DNA from: RECG01 sp964444805
GTDB lineage: Bacteria > Bacillota_I > Bacilli_A > Acholeplasmatales > Acholeplasmataceae
Direction: 5' to 3'
Length of the DNA: 43,810 nucleotides
Assembly (NCBI GenBank): GCA_964444805.1
Contig: CAYUIK010000044.1
Location: 1 to 43,810, forward strand
Shown here: in pieces, positions 8,088 to 16,859 of the stretch
Numbering within the stretch: position 1 is the stretch's first letter
Layout of the letters: the number at the start of each line of letters is the position of its first letter
Translations under genes and position numbers: made by a program
Notes under the pieces: generated by a model
The model's database searches: none
What the model was told of the DNA's origin: nothing
What the model saw: only the letters and a program-made list of their open reading frames with translations

Positions 8088-9665
8088 TTAGGATTTTTTT
8101 CGTTTCTGGTCGGCGAGGATCAAATCGAGTTTCTTGACGGGATCATAGCGTTCGAACAGGACTTCGGCCGTGCCGAGCTTTCGATCGGTCAGAAGACCGA
8201 ATTCAAGCGATTCGAAACCCATGTCATCGAAACCAATCTGTTCTTTGATCCTGTTGGACGTATGGGGAATGAAAGGCTGCAGGAGGACCGCGACGAAACG
8301 GACCGTTTCGACGAGGTGATAGAGGATGTGGTCGAGGATGTCCTGTTCCTTGGGATCTTCGCTCTTCGAGCGCTTCCACGGTTCAGAAACATCGATGTAC
8401 TTGTTGGCGTAACGCGCGAGCTTCACGACTTCTTCGAGTGCATCGGCAACGCGCAGACTTTCCATCGATTTACGCATTGCCGGTAATGCGGCAAGCGCCT
8501 TTTGCTGAAGACTCAGTTCGAACGGCTCAGCGAGAATCACCCGTTTGACGAACCCGTTCCGATACTTTTTGGCCATACCGATCGTTCGGTTGACGAGATT
8601 CCCGATCGTGTTGGCGAGATCCGTATTGTTTCGCTCGATCAACAGTTCATAGGTGATATTCCCGTCCTGAGCGAAAGGAATTTCGTGCAGGACATAGTAA
8701 CGGACGGTGTCGACACCAAAGTATTCGACGAGATCATCGGTGTACATGACGTTCCCGACGGATTTGCTCATTTTGCCTTTGTCTACCAAAATCCACGGAT
8801 GTCCGAAAACCTGTTTCGGGAGTTCGAGACCGAGGGCCAAAAGAATAATCGGCCAATAGATCGTATGGAAACGAAGGATATCCTTGCCGATGAGATGAAC
8901 ATCGGCGGGCCAGTACTTCGCATACATCTCGGTCGTCGGTCGATCAGGATGATACCCGAGACCGGTAATGTAATTGCTCAAGGCGTCAATCCAAACATAG
9001 ACGACATGCCCTGGGGCGAAGTCGACCGGTACACCCCATTGGAACGATGTCCGGGAAATGGATAGGTCCGGAAGTGGTTCTTTCAGAAAGTTTTGGATCA
9101 TCTCGTTACGGCGCGATTCCGGCTCGATGAATTCCGGATGCTTCTTGATGTGGTCGAGCAAACGCTCCTGATAAGGGGCGAGTTTCAAAAAGTAGGCATC
9201 CTCACTCGTCCAGACGACTTCATCACCCCCGGGACCCTTGCCGTCCACGATGTCCTTCTCGAGAACGAACGACTCCTCAGCGATCGAATACCAACCCTCG
9301 TATTTTCCTAAATAGATATCGCCTTGATCATAGAGTTTTTTGAAAATGGCCTGTACGGCGCGCTCGTGGTGATCTTCGGTCGTCCGGATGAACTGGTCGT
9401 AGTCGACGTGAACCGAGGCATAGATGCGTTTGATCTCGCTCGAGATGTGATCGACATAGGCACGTGGTTCCATATTCGCTTCACGTGCTTTCGTTTCAAT
9501 TTTTTGGCCATGTTCATCGGTTCCCGTCTGAAAAAAGACGTCATAACCATCAAGTTTTTTGAAACGGGCGATCGCATCCGCTAAAATCGCTTCATAGACA
9601 TTGCCGATATGGGGGATTGCTGAACTGTAGGCAATCGCGGTCGTCAGATAATAAGGTTTTTTCAT
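8088..9665 (-). CDS. metG: Methionyl-tRNA synthetase
   Basis: 525 residues. HIGH-type motif HIGN at residues 19-22 and KMSKS at 298-302; FQTGTDEHGQKIE and WIDALSNYITG are MetRS motifs. The connective peptide lacks the Cys pairs, so this is the form without bound zinc. The C-terminus ends after the anticodon-binding helices, without the OB-fold tRNA-binding extension found in about 650-residue MetRS. The ATG follows AGGAGG. Expression is controlled by a methionine T-box (9684-9918) from a promoter just after rsmI, so metG can be uncoupled from the upstream tmk-rsmI genes. Confidence 0.97.
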   Translation of the reverse strand: MKKPYYLTTAIAYSSAIPHIGNVYEAILADAIARFKKLDGYDVFFQTGTDEHGQKIETKAREANMEPRAYVDHISSEIKRIYASVHVDYDQFIRTTEDHHERAVQAIFKKLYDQGDIYLGKYEGWYSIAEESFVLEKDIVDGKGPGGDEVVWTSEDAYFLKLAPYQERLLDHIKKHPEFIEPESRRNEMIQNFLKEPLPDLSISRTSFQWGVPVDFAPGHVVYVWIDALSNYITGLGYHPDRPTTEMYAKYWPADVHLIGKDILRFHTIYWPIILLALGLELPKQVFGHPWILVDKGKMSKSVGNVMYTDDLVEYFGVDTVRYYVLHEIPFAQDGNITYELLIERNNTDLANTIGNLVNRTIGMAKKYRNGFVKRVILAEPFELSLQQKALAALPAMRKSMESLRVADALEEVVKLARYANKYIDVSEPWKRSKSEDPKEQDILDHILYHLVETVRFVAVLLQPFIPHTSNRIKEQIGFDDMGFESLEFGLLTDRKLGTAEVLFERYDPVKKLDLILADQKRKKS

Positions 9666-9683
9666 GATGATCCTCCTCCTTTG

Positions 9684-9918
9684 AAAAATAAAATCGTCCT
9701 TGAAAAAAACATTCTAAGGACGAATCTCTCGCGGTACCACCTTAGTTCCGGAAAAAATTTTCCGGCACTCGAATTCCTTAACGCGGAACAAACGTCTTGG
9801 CCTACGTATCGACCAAAAGGCTCAAAAGCCATCTCGGACCGCCCATCGGTTCGTTTTCACCACCCACGAACTCTCTATCTTTCGAATGATACGGCCGAAT
9901 CTTTCTCATTGCCTCTTC
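9684..9918 (-). promoter_or_regulatory. T-box leader (methionine) of metG
   Basis: Minus strand: stem I contains AGAGAG and GGTGGTGAAAACG, then a candidate specifier ATG (9832-9830) followed by GCTTTTGAGC. The conserved T-box AAGGTGGTACCGCG is at 9743-9730. A terminator follows: TCGTCCTT (9723-9716) pairs with AAGGACGA (9701-9694) and a T-rich tract. Uncharged tRNA-Met would favour the antiterminator formed with the T-box sequence and allow metG transcription. The specifier assignment is from position and agreement with the downstream gene. Confidence 0.92.
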
Positions 9919-9928
9919 AATTAGTCAT

Positions 9929-9957
9929 ATTATCTTATAAAACGTCCGAAATTGCAA
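9929..9957 (-). promoter_or_regulatory. Promoter of the metG T-box transcript
   Basis: Minus strand: TTGCAA (9957-9952), 17-base spacer, GATAAT (9934-9929). The -35 begins four bases beyond the rsmI stop codon; the T-box stem I starts about 10 bases after the -10. Confidence 0.75.
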
Positions 9958-9960
9958 GCC

Positions 9961-10803
9961 CTATCGATCGATTTTGTAGGCCCGATAGACTTCGCTTTTC
10001 GTCATGTTCCGCTCTTTAGCGACGCGCTTCATCGCTTCCTTTTCATCCATACCCGCTTTGATATGATGATCGACGTGTTCGATGATCGACAGGGACATGA
10101 CGGGATTTTCTCGTAAGTCCTTACCGAGAAGCAGGACGTATTCCCCTTTTTCATTGATCGGCAGCGACAGACTTTCTTTGAGTGTCGTTCGGGTGATCGT
10201 CTCATAGATTTTCGTGAGTTCGCGCGCGAGCACGAGCTCGCGGTCACCCAAACATTGTTCGAGCAATTCAAGGGTTTTTCTGACGCGGCGTGGCGACTCA
10301 TAGAAAATGAGCGTTTCCCGGCGATCACGATAGGACAAAACGAGGTCTTTCGCATCCGACGCTTTTCTCGGTAGAAAACCGATAAACGTGAAGGGTGCCG
10401 TCATCAAACCGGACGTGACGAGCGCTGCAAGCAAGGCACTCGCTCCGGGAATCGCGACAACGTCATAACCTTCTCTAATCGCTTCGCGAACGACCTCATA
10501 TCCAGGATCGCTTACAAGCGGCGTTCCCGCATCACTGATGATGGCGACGTCGTCGCCATGAGCGAGATCGGCGAGTATGCGCTCCTTTTTATACGTCTTG
10601 TTATGTTCATGGTAGCTTTCCAGATCGTTTCTGATGTCATAGTGCGCGAGCAGTTTCAAAGAAACTCTCGTATCTTCGGCATAGATCCGTTTGACATCTC
10701 TAAGCGTTTCAACGGCGCGAAAGCTCATATCCCCGAGATTTCCGATCGGTGTGGATACGAGATAGAGCGTCACCTTTTTATCCCGAAAACTTTCCTGTAT
10801 CAT
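9961..10803 (-). CDS. rsmI: 16S rRNA (cytidine-1402 2'-O) methyltransferase RsmI
   Basis: 280 residues of the tetrapyrrole-methylase fold. LYLVSTPIGNLGDMSFRA, AEDTR, SDAGTPLVSDPG, IPGASA, FIGFLPRK and FYESPRRV are the family signatures in order; it ribose-methylates C1402 of 16S rRNA in the decoding centre using AdoMet. The C-terminal segment NMTKSEVYRAYKI is the usual short helical end. The start overlaps the stop of the upstream unknown gene (ATGA), and no strong ribosome site is seen, so translation is probably coupled. Same relative position as in Bacillus (after trmN6, before metG). Confidence 0.96.
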   Translation of the reverse strand: MIQESFRDKKVTLYLVSTPIGNLGDMSFRAVETLRDVKRIYAEDTRVSLKLLAHYDIRNDLESYHEHNKTYKKERILADLAHGDDVAIISDAGTPLVSDPGYEVVREAIREGYDVVAIPGASALLAALVTSGLMTAPFTFIGFLPRKASDAKDLVLSYRDRRETLIFYESPRRVRKTLELLEQCLGDRELVLARELTKIYETITRTTLKESLSLPINEKGEYVLLLGKDLRENPVMSLSIIEHVDHHIKAGMDEKEAMKRVAKERNMTKSEVYRAYKIDR

Positions 10804-11210
10804 GAACTGACGATGCGCATGGCGCGACTTTTCAAATCCTTTTCGGAATAGACCAGTCGCATCAAACGCTCTTTTTTCTGTTGATCGATCGAAAAGCGTT
10901 CCCGAACCTCTTCGAGTAGGTCGTGTTCGAGCGTATTGTAGAAATCGTCCAACAGCATGAGCCGCAGGAGGTTCAAATAAACGATTCCCCGAACCGTGAC
11001 GCTTTCTAATGCAAAAAATACGAGCGTCTCATCGAGATTGTCGCTAAGTGAAAAATGGTACTCCTTATAAATATCTTCGCCGACTTCGGCCAACATCATG
11101 TGCAGCAAGCGGTTTTCAAGCATAGTCGGTGACCCGTCGATCGATGCCAGATGCAAGGCCAAATCAAGAAATTTCAGTTTTCCCTTTCGATCAAGTTGAC
11201 TGAGAAGCAT
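10800..11210 (-). CDS. Uncharacterised helical protein between trmN6 and rsmI
   Basis: 136 residues from the ATG at 11210, which is seven bases after GGGAGGG; the frame extends to 11225 but without a ribosome site. Nearly all predicted helix: GKLKFLDLALHLASIDGSPTMLENRLL resembles the opening of TerB-like helical domains, but the similarity is weak and I do not claim membership. No Cys or catalytic motif. In Bacillus this slot between trmN6 and rsmI is held by a GIY-YIG protein (YazA); this is not one. Its start overlaps the end of trmN6 by 20 bases and its stop overlaps rsmI, so it is co-translated with two RNA methyltransferases. Confidence 0.75.
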   Translation of the reverse strand: MLLSQLDRKGKLKFLDLALHLASIDGSPTMLENRLLHMMLAEVGEDIYKEYHFSLSDNLDETLVFFALESVTVRGIVYLNLLRLMLLDDFYNTLEHDLLEEVRERFSIDQQKKERLMRLVYSEKDLKSRAMRIVSS

Positions 11211-11910
11211 GGATTTCCCTCCCATATATAGTCTTTAGTTCATCGGAATACACGTTTTTATCTCGGTAGAGGATGAGCGGTGGATCGACCTTCAAGCCCG
11301 TTTCACCGTCTTTGACCCCTTGGATCAGGACGTGATTCGGTTGACGATCGACATACGGATGCACGAACCGAAGTCGTTTGACCTCGATGTTTTCTTCCTT
11401 GAGTTCTCTTGTGATTTCAAGGAGTCGCTCAGGTCGATGGATCATATAGAGATAGCCACCCGTCTTGAGAAGTCTCGCAACGCTTCTTGCGAGGTCCTTG
11501 AACGTAACCATCAGCTCATGCCTGGCGATGGCGCGTTCGTTGTTGTCGCTGATGCGCGCCTTAGCTGTCACCTTGAAATACGGTGGATTGGTCACGATGC
11601 AACAGACCTTTTTGATTTCCAAGTCCTTGAGATCGCCATGGATGACGCGAAGTCGGCCTGTGAGTCCGTTGAGTTCGATATTACTTCGCGCAAGGTCGGC
11701 GAGTCGCTTTTGAATTTCGACACCGATGATGTCGGCTTGTGTCTTTTCACTGAGCGCAAGCATAACCGAACCGGTTCCCGTTCCCAGATCGAGTACTGTT
11801 TTTGCTTTGGCGGGAATTCGCGCGAACCGAGAAAGCAAAATCGAATCGAGGTTGAAGGATTGGTCCCGATCCTGTAGAATCGAGAGGTTCGTACCGAGAA
11901 GTGTTCGGAT
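11191..11910 (-). CDS. tRNA1(Val) N6-adenine methyltransferase-like protein (YabB/TrmN6)
   Basis: 239 residues from a GTG at 11910, which forms a GTGA junction with the ricT stop; the frame stays open to 11955 but that extension is an Arg-rich run inside ricT and unlike the family. FNLDSILLSRF is the family opening; VLDLGTGTGSVMLAL is the AdoMet motif I and NPPYF the adenine-N6 catalytic motif IV. Homologues modify A37 of tRNA1-Val. In Bacillus yabB is in the same neighbourhood. The exact tRNA substrate here is inferred. Confidence 0.88.
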   Translation of the reverse strand: MRTLLGTNLSILQDRDQSFNLDSILLSRFARIPAKAKTVLDLGTGTGSVMLALSEKTQADIIGVEIQKRLADLARSNIELNGLTGRLRVIHGDLKDLEIKKVCCIVTNPPYFKVTAKARISDNNERAIARHELMVTFKDLARSVARLLKTGGYLYMIHRPERLLEITRELKEENIEVKRLRFVHPYVDRQPNHVLIQGVKDGETGLKVDPPLILYRDKNVYSDELKTIYGREIHASQST

Positions 11911-12716
11911 CACGCGTCGTCTTCTTGTCTCGAGACGTCTTCGGCCTCTACCCACTCGTATCGTCCGTCATCCTGAAAACGCACGCGGACCTTCTGACCG
12001 ATAATGTTGAGTTGAACAACCGTTCCCTTTCCGTCCTTCGTCATGACGTTATCCTTGAGATCCGGGAGCGTCTTCTTCAATCTCGTATAGGCATCATCCT
12101 CATACTTGATGCAGCATAAAAGCTTGCCGCAGACCCCGGAGATCTTTTGTGGATTTAGAGAAATGTTCTGATTTTTCGCCATCCGAATCGAAACGGGTTC
12201 GAACTCACCGATAAATGTCGTGCAACACAAGATCAATCCGCATGGACCGATTCCCCCGATCAATTTGGCGGCGTCCCGTGGTCCGATCTGTCGGAGTTCG
12301 ATCCGGGTATGATAGACTTCACTAAGATCACGGACAAGACCCCGAAAATCGACCCGTGTCTCGGACTCGAAATAGATCAAGAGCCGCTTACGGTCAAGCG
12401 TATATTCAGCAGCAAGCACCTTGATTTCCAGCTTGTTCTTGATCGCGAGCACTTTTGTCTTGTTGACGATATCCGGTGCGAGCGACCGATTATAGTCGTA
12501 TTCCTCGAGATCTTCGTCCGTCGCGATGCGTAAGATCGGTTTCAATTCCGCCGTAATCTCCGATTCGGTAATGTCCTTGAATAGGTAAACCTGACCGACT
12601 TCAAGGCCTCTCATCGTTTCAACGACGACGTGCTGATGAAGGTCGATCTCAAGGTCTCCATATGAAAAATAATATTTCTTGCCAGCTTCTTTGAACTGGA
12701 CGAGTGCAACATTCAT
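11910..12716 (-). CDS. ricT: RicT/YaaT, PSP1-domain protein
   Basis: 268 residues from the ATG at 12716, preceded by AAAGGAG; the longer frame to 12749 lies within holB. The PSP1 core has GPCGLILCCTTF, FEPVSIRMAKNQ, SLNPQKISGVCGKLLCC, the Cys-rich pattern of YaaT. In Bacillus RicT works with RicA and RicF (Fe-S ligands) in the Y-complex that helps RNase Y mature mRNAs and influences competence and sporulation. RicA/RicF are not in this window. A conserved C-terminal SH3-like segment (KGTVVQLNIIGQKVRVRF) follows. Sits between holB and trmN6 as in Bacillus. Confidence 0.93.
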   Translation of the reverse strand: MNVALVQFKEAGKKYYFSYGDLEIDLHQHVVVETMRGLEVGQVYLFKDITESEITAELKPILRIATDEDLEEYDYNRSLAPDIVNKTKVLAIKNKLEIKVLAAEYTLDRKRLLIYFESETRVDFRGLVRDLSEVYHTRIELRQIGPRDAAKLIGGIGPCGLILCCTTFIGEFEPVSIRMAKNQNISLNPQKISGVCGKLLCCIKYEDDAYTRLKKTLPDLKDNVMTKDGKGTVVQLNIIGQKVRVRFQDDGRYEWVEAEDVSRQEDDA

Positions 12717-12720
12717 ACCT

Positions 12721-13665
12721 TCACTCCTTTGTTTCCAGTATGCTCGCAATCATGTCGAGTGCGAGCATCAGGTTGATGTTATAGACTTGTTTTTTTAGCA
12801 AATCCTGGATACGATCGATCATCCGATTGATTTGCAAAACGGACATCCTTTCGCTATGGCGATGGATATCTTCCCGTAAAAAGGCGAACGCGATCGGTTG
12901 GTTCATCTTGGCGTGAACGAGATCGAGAATGTAGATCAACAGAACCTCGAGAAACGTTTTGAAAAACGCGCGATCCTGGACGAGAAACTGTCCGTTTTCG
13001 CTAAAATGAAGGATCATCGACGTGTCCGTATCATCCCAGATCGCGGACATCTTCGACATGAAATCGACCAATAAAATAAAATTCGGATCCGTCGATAATT
13101 CGATGGCTTCATCGAGATCCCTCGTCACGTAGGGCGTAATCGAAGCGAGCCGTTCTTCGATGCCTTGTTCGATCAAATAGCCCTCGAGTTCTTTTTCGTT
13201 TGGACTTTTGAGTTTCACGATCTGGCTTCTCGAGACGATCGTTCGAAGAACGTCGTCCACGTTTTCGGTCAACAAAAACCCATGGACGTTTTCATTTTGC
13301 GGTTCTTCCATGAACTTCAGCAGACTGTTGGCGGCACTTTTCGTCAAGCGGTCGACGTGTTTAATGCAGTAGATTCTCGGACCGGCTATGAGCGCGGTCT
13401 TAGAAAATTCTTCCTGTAGCGCCAGAATCTGTTCTTTTTTGACTTGCAGCCCTTCCGGTTCGATTACCATGAGGTTCTGAGCCTTACGTTCATGGATGCG
13501 GGTCTTGAGACGATCGGATTTCCCCTGATACCGGCTCATGATCATATAGGCGATATCGAGGGCAAGTTTCGTCTTCCCACTTCCCTTGGGTCCTGTCAAC
13601 ATGTAGAGGTGAGCGAGACGATCTTTTGCAATCGTCCGTTCGAAAAAACGATACGCATCGTTCAT
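12721..13665 (-). CDS. holB: DNA polymerase III delta' subunit
   Basis: 314 residues. AAA+ clamp-loader subunit: Walker A GPKGSGKTK near residue 25, YCIKHVDRLTKSAANSLLKFMEEP for the Walker B/central region, and IVSRSQIVKL containing the SRC-like motif. The zinc module found in gamma/tau and in E. coli delta' is not evident. C-terminal collar domain is helical and weakly conserved. The start overlaps the tmk stop by ATGA, and ricT starts a few bases after the stop, giving the Bacillus order tmk-holB-ricT but without yaaQ and yaaR in between. Confidence 0.93.
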   Translation of the reverse strand: MNDAYRFFERTIAKDRLAHLYMLTGPKGSGKTKLALDIAYMIMSRYQGKSDRLKTRIHERKAQNLMVIEPEGLQVKKEQILALQEEFSKTALIAGPRIYCIKHVDRLTKSAANSLLKFMEEPQNENVHGFLLTENVDDVLRTIVSRSQIVKLKSPNEKELEGYLIEQGIEERLASITPYVTRDLDEAIELSTDPNFILLVDFMSKMSAIWDDTDTSMILHFSENGQFLVQDRAFFKTFLEVLLIYILDLVHAKMNQPIAFAFLREDIHRHSERMSVLQINRMIDRIQDLLKKQVYNINLMLALDMIASILETKE

Positions 13666-14264
13666 AAAAGATCACGAATCTCTTCCAAAATTTCCGCGGC
13701 GAGGTCATCGAGGGACTTTGCGCCATCGACGATGCGAATGCGGTCGGGGAACATGTTGGCAACTTCGTGATACCCTAGCCGAACCTTGTGGTGGAAGGCC
13801 TTGGACTCCTGGTCGAGTCGGTCGAGTGCTTTTCTTTGAGCGATCCTGCCAATCCCGACTTCCGACGCGACGTCGATGTAAAACGTCCGATCAGGCATGT
13901 TTTCGGTTGCGTGTCGATTGATTTCTAAGATGAAATCGAAACCGAGACCACGCGCGTACCCCTGATAGGCGAGTGAACTGTCGATATAGCGGTCACAAAG
14001 AACGATTTTACCCTCGTTCAATGCCGGCAAAATCACTTCATCGATGTGCTGAGCGCGCGCTGCAGCGAACAGCAATGCTTCAGCATGAGGCGTAACGCTT
14101 TCATATTTGGGATTCAACAGGACATCACGAATCGCTTCAGCGACCTTTGAACCACCCGGTTCCCGGGTCGTCTTGATATCCAAGGTACGACCAAGCTTTT
14201 CACGGATCACTTTGATCAGCGTCGTCTTGCCGGAGCCTTCTCCGCCTTCGAATGTGATGAACAT
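13662..14264 (-). CDS. tmk: Thymidylate kinase
   Basis: 200 residues. Phosphorylates dTMP to dTDP. P-loop GGEGSGKTT at the N-terminus, TREPGG, the DRY motif in DRYIDSSLAYQG, and a LID region RIAQRKALDRLDQES. I use ATG 14264 because GGAGGT sits six bases upstream; a GTG two codons earlier (14270) is too close to that site. First gene of the holB/ricT/trmN6/rsmI run, with an extended -10 promoter upstream. Confidence 0.96.
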   Translation of the reverse strand: MFITFEGGEGSGKTTLIKVIREKLGRTLDIKTTREPGGSKVAEAIRDVLLNPKYESVTPHAEALLFAAARAQHIDEVILPALNEGKIVLCDRYIDSSLAYQGYARGLGFDFILEINRHATENMPDRTFYIDVASEVGIGRIAQRKALDRLDQESKAFHHKVRLGYHEVANMFPDRIRIVDGAKSLDDLAAEILEEIRDLL

Positions 14265-14285
14265 GGCCACACCTCCCTTATGGAT

Positions 14286-14294
14286 ATTATAACA
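14286..14294 (-). promoter_or_regulatory. Extended -10 promoter of the tmk operon
   Basis: Minus strand TGTTATAAT (14294-14286): a perfect -10 with an upstream TG. No good -35 at 17 bases. It lies in the short gap after truA, about 22 bases from the tmk start. Confidence 0.5.
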
Positions 14295-14315
14295 CGCATG
14301 CGCGCCGTTTTTTAC

Positions 14316-15038
14316 TCAATATTTGACGCGTACGAGGAAAAGCCCTCGTGCTTCCGCCGTCTTTCCGGCGAGTTCGCGATTCTTCGTTTGGAAAAGATCA
14401 TCAATGACTTCCGGTTCGATCTTGTGTTGACCGATTTCGATTAACGTTCCCATGATGGAACGGACCATATAGCGCAAGAAACTGATCCCGTCAAAAGTGA
14501 ACACATAGGCTTTCTTCGTTTCCTTGAGTGTCAGGCTGTGAATCGTTCGAACGGTCTCTTTCCCTTTCGTGTAACGACAAAAGCCTCTGAAATCATGCGT
14601 CCCCTCGAACTTGGGTAAAAGGTCTCGTACGACTTCGATATCGAAATCGGGGACGTATGTTTCATATCTGCTGTTGAACACAGTGCTCGGTTTCTTGGCG
14701 ATGACATAACGATAGATCTTCCCCTTGGCGCTATGTCGAGCGTGAAAGCGCGCGTGGACGGGTTTGATCTTCATGATACGGATGTCATTGGGTAGACGCA
14801 AATTGAGCGCACGAATCCATATTTCCGGATCGAGATCGAGCTCTGTTTCGAAGTGAAAGGGCATCTTCAAAGCATGAACGCCCTTGTCGGTTCTGCTCGC
14901 GCTATGGATCGTGATCTCGGTCTGAGTCATGAGACGAAATGCTCGTTCGATCAGTGTTTGGATTCCAAGGGCGTTTTTTTGTCGCTGAAACCCGTGATAG
15001 TTCGTCCCGTCATAGCTTACGATTCCCAAATATTTCAT
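14316..15038 (-). CDS. truA: tRNA pseudouridine(38-40) synthase
   Basis: 240 residues. Isomerises U38-U40 in the anticodon arm. The catalytic Asp is in SRTDKGVHA; YDGTNYHGFQRQ and FLRYMVRSIMGTL are the other TruA signatures. Its ATG overlaps the ecfT stop (ATGA), a conserved arrangement in Bacillota, where truA is the last gene of the ecf set and leads into rplM. Here a tmk-metG block follows instead. Confidence 0.96.
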   Translation of the reverse strand: MKYLGIVSYDGTNYHGFQRQKNALGIQTLIERAFRLMTQTEITIHSASRTDKGVHALKMPFHFETELDLDPEIWIRALNLRLPNDIRIMKIKPVHARFHARHSAKGKIYRYVIAKKPSTVFNSRYETYVPDFDIEVVRDLLPKFEGTHDFRGFCRYTKGKETVRTIHSLTLKETKKAYVFTFDGISFLRYMVRSIMGTLIEIGQHKIEPEVIDDLFQTKNRELAGKTAEARGLFLVRVKY

Positions 15039-16018
15039 AGGACGACCTTGACCGTGATGATGGTTGCGAGAACGAGGACGGATACGGCGAGTACCGTGTA
15101 GTCCGACATACCGATGCGGTAGGCGTCGATCTTCGTACGTGGTTGTCCGATGACATAGCCGCGAACTTCCATGGCGTTACCCAGGTCCTCGGCTCGTTTG
15201 AAGGAAATGACGAAAACGGGGATGAGCAGCGAAATCACTTGAACGATCTTTTCCTTGAGTTTGCTTTCCTTAAAGTCGACGCCTCGTGAAGCCTGTGCTT
15301 TCATGATCTTTTCGGTTTCACCGAGAAGTGTTGGGATATAGCGCAGCGTAAGAGACAGCATCATGGCGATGACGTCGACGGGCATGCCGATCCGTTTGAA
15401 TGGACGAAGAAGCGACTCCACGCCATAATTGAGATCCGTCGTCATCGTTGTAAACGTTAAAAGCGACGTTAAAACAATGACGTTGATGATCCGCACGAAA
15501 ATGAATCCGGCCCGAAGAAGACCTTGATCATAGATCCTGAGCGTATAGGATGTAAAGGACACATAGGGCAAGAGCGCCTGCAAAACGAAGATGCCAATGA
15601 CGGTTACGAAGAAATAAAGGACACGCATTCTAACATATTTCTTGGACCAGTTATAAAAAATGATGAGCAGAATGATCGCTAGAACGCTCGTAAGCGAAAG
15701 ATACATCTCAATCGGAGCGACGACGAGCGTGCCCGTACTGACATAAAAGATCTGAATGAAGAACGTGAACGTCAAAAGAAAAACAATGGGACGCAAACCG
15801 TTTAAGACTTTTTTTAGGGGCACGCGCGTCGATACCGTCAAAAGTCCGATACCGAAAAACAGCCCGAGCATCGAAAAGATCGGTACCGGATCACTAGAAA
15901 TCGGAATAACGAAAATCGCAACGAGAAGAACGATCATGCTAAAAAGCTTGATTCTCGGGTCGAGCCGGTGCATCCAGGAGTTTCCGGGAATGTATTGACC
16001 GATCGTGATGTTATTCAT
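15035..16018 (-). CDS. ecfT: ECF transporter transmembrane subunit EcfT
   Basis: 327 residues with about 8 hydrophobic segments, somewhat longer than the usual 265, with additional helices in the first half. The opening QYIPGNSWMHRLDPRIKL and the coupling helices with AQASRGVDF and AMEVRGY (the two A-R-G motifs that contact the ATPases) define EcfT. It links the ATPases to exchangeable vitamin-binding S components, none of which is in this window. The start overlaps the end of ecfA2 by 8 bases. Confidence 0.95.
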   Translation of the reverse strand: MNNITIGQYIPGNSWMHRLDPRIKLFSMIVLLVAIFVIPISSDPVPIFSMLGLFFGIGLLTVSTRVPLKKVLNGLRPIVFLLTFTFFIQIFYVSTGTLVVAPIEMYLSLTSVLAIILLIIFYNWSKKYVRMRVLYFFVTVIGIFVLQALLPYVSFTSYTLRIYDQGLLRAGFIFVRIINVIVLTSLLTFTTMTTDLNYGVESLLRPFKRIGMPVDVIAMMLSLTLRYIPTLLGETEKIMKAQASRGVDFKESKLKEKIVQVISLLIPVFVISFKRAEDLGNAMEVRGYVIGQPRTKIDAYRIGMSDYTVLAVSVLVLATIITVKVVL

Positions 16019-16859
16019 GACTCGCCTCCTTCAAGTAAGCGAGTAAGCTCTCGTAGTCGTATTTGGGTTGATAAGGCATTCCGATTTCCTGTTCGAGGTG
16101 TTTTAAGATCTTGAGTGGTGTCGGAAGGTCGAGGTGGAACGATGAAAAATCGGCATGGTCAAAAAGGTCTTCTTTGTTGCCGTCAAAAACGAGGCGCCCC
16201 TCTTGCAAAACGATGATGCGCTTGGCGTGTTCGGCTACGAGGTCCATGTCGTGTGAGATCAGGATGATCGTTTTCCCGTGTTTCTCATGGAGCTCGCTAA
16301 AAATCGCCATGAGATCGTTTCGCCCTTTCGGATCGAGTCCTCGGGTCGGTTCGTCAAGAACGAGGATCTCCGGTTCCATGGCGAGAATACCGGCAACGGC
16401 GACACGGCGCATCTGTCCCCCGGAAACTCGGAAAGGAGATTGTTCGAAAAGCGACTCATCGATTCCGACGATCGCTGCCGCTCGTTTCGCTTTCTCGAGC
16501 GCTTCCGCTTCCGTGAATTTGAAATTTTTCGGTCCGAACATAATATCCTTGATGATCGTCTCTTCGAAAAGCTGATACTCCGGAAACTGGAATACGAGGC
16601 CAACTTTCTGCCGCAAATAATTGATCTTTTCCTTGCGTCTGGGTGGCAGACTGTGACCGAATACAATGACGTTTCCTGTCGATGGCAAAAGAAGCGCATT
16701 CATATGCTGAACGAGCGTTGATTTCCCCGAACCCGTATGACCGACGATCGCGATGAACTCATTCTTGGCGGAAATTTCCAAGTCAATGTGTTCCAAAGCA
16801 TCATAGCTCGTCTTAATTCCGGGATAGCTATAGCCTACGTCTTTAAATTGTATGCCCAT
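16011..16859 (-). CDS. ecfA2: ECF transporter ATPase EcfA2
   Basis: 282 residues. ABC ATPase with Walker A GHTGSGKST, QFPEYQLFEETI Q-loop region, signature VSGGQMRR, Walker B ILVLDEPTRGLDP and switch His in ISHDMD. The PEYQLF segment and order in the operon indicate the EcfA' (A2) subunit. Overlaps the end of ecfA1 by 25 bases; GGAGG precedes the ATG within ecfA1. Confidence 0.95.
   Translation of the reverse strand: MGIQFKDVGYSYPGIKTSYDALEHIDLEISAKNEFIAIVGHTGSGKSTLVQHMNALLLPSTGNVIVFGHSLPPRRKEKINYLRQKVGLVFQFPEYQLFEETIIKDIMFGPKNFKFTEAEALEKAKRAAAIVGIDESLFEQSPFRVSGGQMRRVAVAGILAMEPEILVLDEPTRGLDPKGRNDLMAIFSELHEKHGKTIILISHDMDLVAEHAKRIIVLQEGRLVFDGNKEDLFDHADFSSFHLDLPTPLKILKHLEQEIGMPYQPKYDYESLLAYLKEASHE

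Noticed and set aside
11320..11877. 185-codon plus-strand frame
   Set aside because: Antisense of the TrmN6-like gene, whose AdoMet and NPPY motifs prove the minus frame.
11911..11955. Longer N-terminus for the TrmN6-like protein
   Set aside because: It adds an Arg-rich run lying within ricT and absent from the family; the GTG at 11910 gives a GTGA junction and the usual length.
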